64,000 bases of DNA from Exophiala sp. HKRS030 (lineage: Eukaryota; Ascomycota; Eurotiomycetes; Chaetothyriales; Herpotrichiellaceae), in assembly GCA_023897205.1 (NCBI GenBank), contig JAHWDD010000002.1, positions 6,758,001 through 6,822,000 of the forward strand. The letters are read 5' to 3'. This document shows positions 59,530 through 64,000 of this stretch, piece by piece. Both the position numbers and the translations under genes were made by a program. The first letter of the stretch is position 1; each line of letters starts with the position of its first letter. Under the pieces are notes generated by a model. It ran no database searches, was not told where the DNA came from, and was given only the letters and a program-made list of their open reading frames with translations.

Positions 59530-60135
59530 GTGAACAAATCTGAGTTGGTTCCCGATGGCAGTGACCTTTCCGAAATCTGGATGTGGACCGAATATGCGAA
59601 ATGAACAGCATATCGTGGGGTTTTGTACCTGTTTTTCATTGCCAAAGGCTGGCAAGGCAAACAAGGGTTGCACAGCCCCGTACAGCAGAAGCCTCAAGCA
59701 TGAGTCTGCATGACTCACCTACCTTAGGAAATTGAGGAAAGTAATGCCGAGGCCGTACAATACGACAAGGACAGGCCTTAAGATATGATTTTAAAGATAC
59801 GTGCGCCAGCGCCCAACACGTTGAGACGGGAGGGCACTACATAGGCAACGAATGGACAATCATTCAAGATGTGAACGAGACGTCATTTCACAGAGTGCTG
59901 CACCGGACTGTTCAGTGGAGCATTTAGTCAATTGTTGTAATTTTCAACTCCAAACAACTAAAAAGTTGTTCTCTGCGTGCCTCTAATCAACGCTGGTCGT
60001 AGTGCGATTTTCACTTCGAAAGTCACATCAACAAATGTCGTAAGCCGTCATTGTAACCGATACCCAAAGGAGTCCCTGGCAAGAGAGTGGCCTTACCTGA
60101 TTTCCTGTCTCAAGCACGACTCTACTGATCGGACG
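59530..60135. promoter_or_regulatory. Divergent promoter region of PARG-like gene and urm1
   Basis: About 0.6 kb without convincing coding sequence; it separates two divergent starts. No TATA box stands out. Confidence 0.45.
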
Positions 60136-60556
60136 ATGGCAGATCAGATTCAAATTACGGCAGAGTTTACGTGAGCCAACTTTGACTGTTGGCCCGATTA
60201 TGAACTGATCGATATGTAGGAATGGACTTGAGATCTTGTTTGACAATGTGTCAAAACACTCAATCTCATTGCCAAAGGTCACGACCGATGGTAAGCCAAG
60301 TACAATTGGCTCCTTGATCACTTATGTCTGTGATCATCTCATGAAAGATCCGCGAAAAGAGCTTTTCATCTTGGATGGCGCAGTGTATGTGCCCACCGCA
60401 GCAGCTATTGAAATTGGGCTTATCTCATTGCAATACAGGCGTCCAGGCATACTAGTCTTGATTAATGACTCTGACTGGGAACTCGAAGGCGAAGACAAAT
60501 ACGAACTGGCCAACAATGATAACATTCTCTTTGTTTCTACCCTGCATGGAGGCTGA
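60136..60556 (+). CDS. urm1: Urm1 ubiquitin-related sulfur carrier, two exons
   Basis: Urm1 is activated as a C-terminal thiocarboxylate and gives sulfur for 2-thiolation of wobble uridine in tRNA; it also modifies proteins. Exon 1 is 60136-60170 ([12 protein letters not shown]), the intron is 60171-60219 (GTGAGC...TGTAG) and exon 2 is 60220-60556, 123 residues in all. Seen: NGLEILFDN, the [11 protein letters not shown] region, the [15 protein letters not shown] segment and the required ending TLHGG with di-glycine terminus. It converges with the 6-phosphofructo-2-kinase gene 132 bases away. Confidence 0.95.
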
Positions 60557-60688
60557 GCACGCATCGTTGAACCTAAATAAACATCAAGCTGGAGTACACG
60601 TCACTAAAACGCATGCACTCAGCGACTCGATACGCTCGAACTATTGAGCTATTTGCAGACGGGGCATGGCAGTCTCGTACATCCTTTG

Positions 60689-62429
60689 TCACACCACATC
60701 GTGCATCCTCAGAGTTAAATCTTCTGAATCTTCTGGTGTCTTGTAACCAGAGGCCCGTGGATCTGGGGTACCAGGGTCGCTTCCAGGAGTCGCCAAGCCG
60801 CTGCGAGGGCTAGCTAGCCCGCTTCCTAGTCCAGGGACTGGTGTCGCAAAGCCACTCGGCGGAGCTGGTGCTTTGATGCCTTCTGGTGAGGCTGGAACGA
60901 TTTCTGGAGGGAGATCTGGAATCTTGATCCGCTTAGCTTCATTATTATAACTTGCCGGGATGATCTGAAGATGGTTAGCACTCATCTAAGACTTGTAACT
61001 CCGTCGGACTCACTTCGATTATTTCGTTTCGGGGAAATGACAGGAATGGAATATCAGCAGCGTTACAAGCCATCAAATAGCCGTAAAGCACTCGAAGTAC
61101 GCTTTCATGAGCAATGATGAGCAAGTCGTTCTGCTCTCTTTCTAGCTCAAGGATAATGGGCTCGAGTCTGACTGCAACATCATGATAAGACTGGCATTGT
61201 TAGACGAAACTCTTGGATGACAGAATATCTTGCCTTACCTCCGCTCTTGGGAACCTGTGGTGATAAGGATCAAGGTCATGTTTGAGTACCTCTTCCGGAT
61301 AGTCTTGACGGATCCTGCGTTCGGATTTCTTCTCGCAGACTCCAGGGTTGAGCTGGCTCATTTGTGATCTTTGACGAACTTTGAAGCCCTTAGCAGCCAG
61401 AAATGCCGAAGTCTCGACAGTTCTTCTCCTTGTCGAGGTCCAAACAATAAGTGGCTTCAGCGGAGTTTCACGACCACCCTTTTGATCAATTGCCTTCTTT
61501 TCTTCTTCGCGATGCTTGAGAAGCGTATCCATCATCTTCTTCGCGTAATCCTTGCCCTGAGGTGAAAGTCCAGCATCAGCCTTGAAGGACTCCTCCTCCA
61601 AAGTAGTACCCGCGCGGGCAAAATATGTGTGACGAGCTTTGATGTGTAGGTTCATTAGGTAGAACACGATCCGATGGGAGAGATAGCCAAAGCTCGTGTT
61701 GTTCACCACAATTCTGTCACCTGCATTGATCATCTTGATCCAATCGAGCTCTGGTTCTTCCATGGTCTCAAAGTGAGGAATTTTAGCGGACATTCTGCTG
61801 AGGTAGTGCTTAACCGCATCAGCTTCTGCCCAACCAATGTAGTCCGGTGAAGAAATCTTGACACTTCGAACATTCTCCTCGATAATTCTTTGGTCGTCGC
61901 AACTAGATTCGATGAAGAGACAATTGATGTCGTGCTTTGCAAACTCTTTCGCCAAAGATTTTCGCCCAGCTGAAAGGGGGTTAACAGCGTCATAAATCGC
62001 GATTTGACCATTCTCGTGATTCAAAAAGTGATAGATATCTTCTCTACACTTCTTCAAGATCTTCTGCCTGAGAAGGACTGAAGAAGCAGAAGCATTGACG
62101 AAGAAGTAGTCATCAGGCACATCCTTCCCATGTCCGATGATAGTCCGGCGGTAATCACCTAGATGGAATATTCTAGTTTTAACTCCCAGCCATCGAAGAT
62201 ATCGAGCCAATGCAACAGAGATATGGGTTTTGCCTCGAGCTGGTAAGCCAACCGTTGCAATGGCTATACGACCGGCATGAAACAGACGACCGGACTCCGT
62301 GCTGTAAAGTTGTGCCGGCGCCATCTCACCCTTCTCAGGAAGATCGTGGATGGCGTCGACAAAAGTACTTGACTTACGTCGATAGCGAGGCGAATTCACC
62401 GCCGACTCGGCGGTCAACAAAGTATCCAT
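60689..62429 (-). CDS. 6-phosphofructo-2-kinase (bisphosphatase-dead bifunctional family), three exons
   Basis: Makes fructose 2,6-bisphosphate, the activator of glycolysis. Exons 62429-61239, 61190-61014 and 60964-60689 give 547 residues; introns are 48-49 bases with ordinary signals. The kinase domain has Walker A GLPARGKT at 61-68, GDYRRTIIG and the catalytic-region YDAVNPL (about 146-152). The phosphatase domain is present (AGLSPQGKDYAKKM, WTSTRRRTVETS, HESVLRVLYGYL), but the catalytic RHG, whose histidine takes the phosphate, reads RAG at 272-274. The histidine is replaced by alanine, so the phosphatase should be inactive, as in yeast Pfk26-like enzymes. The final 90 residues are P/G/S-rich and probably disordered, with possible phosphorylation sites. 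Confidence 0.94.
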
Positions 62430-63138
62430 GGCTCTGGCGGTTGCTTGCGTTCACTTGAATCTCTGTCACAGTCGACCTGAAGGATAAAATATCGAAAACC
62501 TCAAGCTGTTTCCGCGTCTATAAGTTTAGGCAGGAGTGACGGACAGAAGGAACGCTTTCAAGAGCTACTTCTCCTCCGATATCAACCTTCGTGATAAACG
62601 GTGCCCTGAGGCTAACAGGCCCGATTGCTTCAAACCTGAACAAACCAAGGTGAAACATACACTCGTCCAGATAAGAGCCTGTCCGTTGGATATGGGCATC
62701 AGCGTGAGACAGACATTATGTTGAGAGCCTCGGGTTGATAAGACAAAAGATCGGAGAAGGAAACCTTGTGCTGCAATTGAATGGATGCTGGTTTAAGCCA
62801 GCAATCCCCTAATGCTCATGTTGTGCCCAATGATATGGTCGAAATGCTCTACTAGTTGCCAAGTAGGTTAAGTGTTATTGCTTGCGTTATAGCGGCGCCA
62901 ACCCAGGCCTCGAGCAGTCGTGAAGAATCGCCTTGGCAAAATTATTCCTGCGCCAGTTGCCTGTGCTGAAAAGTAAAGCTCATCAACAAGGCATCATTCG
63001 CTAGTCACGAGAGCATCATTTGCTCATCAACTCTCCTTTATTCTCCCGTTACCTAACCCCTGAGACCTTTGCGCTTCGAGGAACATAACACATTGAGCCC
63101 TTGATACGCGGCTGATCCCCCTCCAGGTCACTGCGATT
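62430..63138. promoter_or_regulatory. Divergent promoter region of phosphofructokinase-2 and tom40
   Basis: Seven hundred bases separate two divergent starts. The right part before 63139 is C/T-rich. No gene or clear binding site recognised. Confidence 0.5.
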
Positions 63139-64000
63139 ATGGCGACCATAGCGGTAGAGGAGAAGCCTACCTACTCCAATTCACTGTCATTCTTGACCGA
63201 TAACGCCCTTGCCGTGGCCATCACAGATACTTATTCCAATCTCTCGGAAAAAAGAAAACTTCTAGGTCTAGAGAACCCCGGAACTGTTGATGGCATTGCT
63301 CGTGAGGTGCAGAAGGATGTTCTCCTGTCCAACTTCATGTTCTCAGGCCTGCGATGTGATCTTCAGAAAGTCTTCAGCATAGCACCTCTGTTTCGATTAC
63401 AACATGGCTTTGCCATGGGTTCTCAGGCTCTGCCACCATGGCAACTAATGGCGCTGTATGGAACATCAAGTGTACTTAACCCTTTTCTTCCTTCGGTGTA
63501 ATGCTCAGCTAATTTTTTACCAAAGGTCTTCCTACAAGCAGCTTACGCAAGCGACAAGTCCTTAACAGCATGGGGTAATCTGAGATGGTCTCCGAAATTC
63601 GTTACAAAAACCCAAACTGCAATCGACCCCGGCAGTCACAGACAATGGTGCAATTTGACAATGAGTACACCGGTGATGACTTCTCTGCCTCAATCAAAGC
63701 TATTAGCCCTTCAATCTTAGATGGAGGCTTCACTGGTATTGTTATCGGCAGTTATCTACAAAGTGTTACTCCCAAGCTAGCTCTTGGTCTGGAGGGTGTG
63801 TGGCAGCGGCCGGCACTCAATGCGCGACCTGAGACTGCGGTCTCTTACGCGGCAAGATACAAGGGAACCGATTGGGTTGCCAGTGCGCAATACCTAGCTC
63901 AGGGCTCATTGAATACATCTTATTGGAGGCGTCTGACAGACAAGGTTGAAGCCGGAGTCGATTGTCAATTACAATTCGCACCCGGGATGGGACAAGGTCT
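63139..64000 (+). CDS. tom40: Mitochondrial import channel Tom40, 5' part, with a one-base frame break; runs off the window
   Basis: Outer-membrane beta-barrel through which most proteins enter mitochondria. Exon 1 is 63139-63471 (111 codons), the intron is 63472-63525 (GTACTT...CAAAG) and exon 2 begins [13 protein letters not shown]. Landmarks: [40 protein letters not shown], then [41 protein letters not shown]. Exon 2 starts in one frame ([20 protein letters not shown]) and continues one base back ([14 protein letters not shown]); one more C in CCCC 63627-63630 would join them. The last part of the barrel, probably 90-100 residues, lies beyond base 64000. Confidence 0.93.

Noticed and set aside
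41178..63630. Programmed ribosomal -1 frameshifting as the cause of all the C-run breaks
   Set aside because: At erg1 and rvs167 the P-site tRNA could not re-pair after a -1 step, no common slippery heptamer is shared, and no conserved downstream structure was apparent. Not excluded for caf16 and elp2 alone.
1..64000. CRISPR arrays, insertion sequences, operons or phage genes
   Set aside because: The DNA is eukaryotic; no regularly spaced repeats or bacterial-type genes were found.

Overview
The window is nuclear DNA of a filamentous ascomycete (Pezizomycotina). The evidence is short GT-AG introns of about 44-130 bases with CTAAC/CTGAC branch sites, ordinary fungal housekeeping genes (squalene epoxidase, amphiphysin, Elongator Elp2, Urm1, Tom40, 6-phosphofructo-2-kinase) and fungus-only conserved proteins. 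Codon use and the repeated TACGGAGTA motif would fit Eurotiomycetes, but I cannot fix the class from the sequence. A run of exactly 100 N at 947-1046 is a scaffold gap. I see no bacterial, viral, CRISPR, rRNA or tRNA content.

Layout. 1-2 kb: tail of an AzgA-type purine permease, then an AT-rich gene-free block with the gap. 2-4 kb: a seven-exon TRI12-type efflux pump (-). 5.8-9 kb: an intronless UPF1-like SF1 helicase (+). 10-14 kb: a coiled-coil protein of unknown function and a DUF1766/T5orf172 protein (+). 15-16.5 kb: a membrane-anchored GH43 (-). 18-20 kb: two partial fungal family genes in antisense overlap. 20.8-22.8 kb: a Dal5-type MFS transporter (-). 22.8-26.7 kb: gene-poor. 26.7-28.3 kb: a Gfo/Idh/MocA oxidoreductase (+). 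29.6-31 kb: a conserved fungal protein of unknown function (-). 31-36 kb: a gene-poor stretch with TACGGAGTA motifs. 36.2-39.5 kb: a Cid1-type nucleotidyltransferase (+). 41.2-42.7 kb: squalene epoxidase (+). 43.6-44.9 kb: a 2OG-Fe(II) oxygenase (-). 45.3-47.4 kb: a DUF2439 (Mte1/Dbl2/ZGRF1) protein (-), divergent from an Rvs167/Hob1 amphiphysin (+). 51-52.6 kb: a Jen1-type carboxylate permease (-). 54.4-55.3 kb: a Caf16-type ABC protein (+). 55.5-58 kb: Elp2 (-). 58.6-59.5 kb: a microbial-type PARG protein (-). 60.1-60.6 kb: Urm1 (+). 60.7-62.4 kb: 6-phosphofructo-2-kinase (-). 63.1 kb to the end: the start of Tom40 (+).

The genes do not form one pathway. The main local link is Elp2 and Urm1, which both act on wobble-uridine modification of tRNA and lie about 2.2 kb apart.

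The most striking observation is a repeated lesion. Erg1, Rvs167, Caf16, Elp2, the PARG-like gene (twice) and Tom40 are each intact in sequence on both sides of a single -1 reading-frame break, and in every case one extra C in a C-run of the sense strand would close the break. Two more genes (DUF2439 and the 30 kb protein) show a break of the same direction that an intron could also explain. Base-calling loss in homopolymers is the simplest explanation, but the uniform sense-strand C bias on both genomic strands deserves a check against raw reads and RNA.
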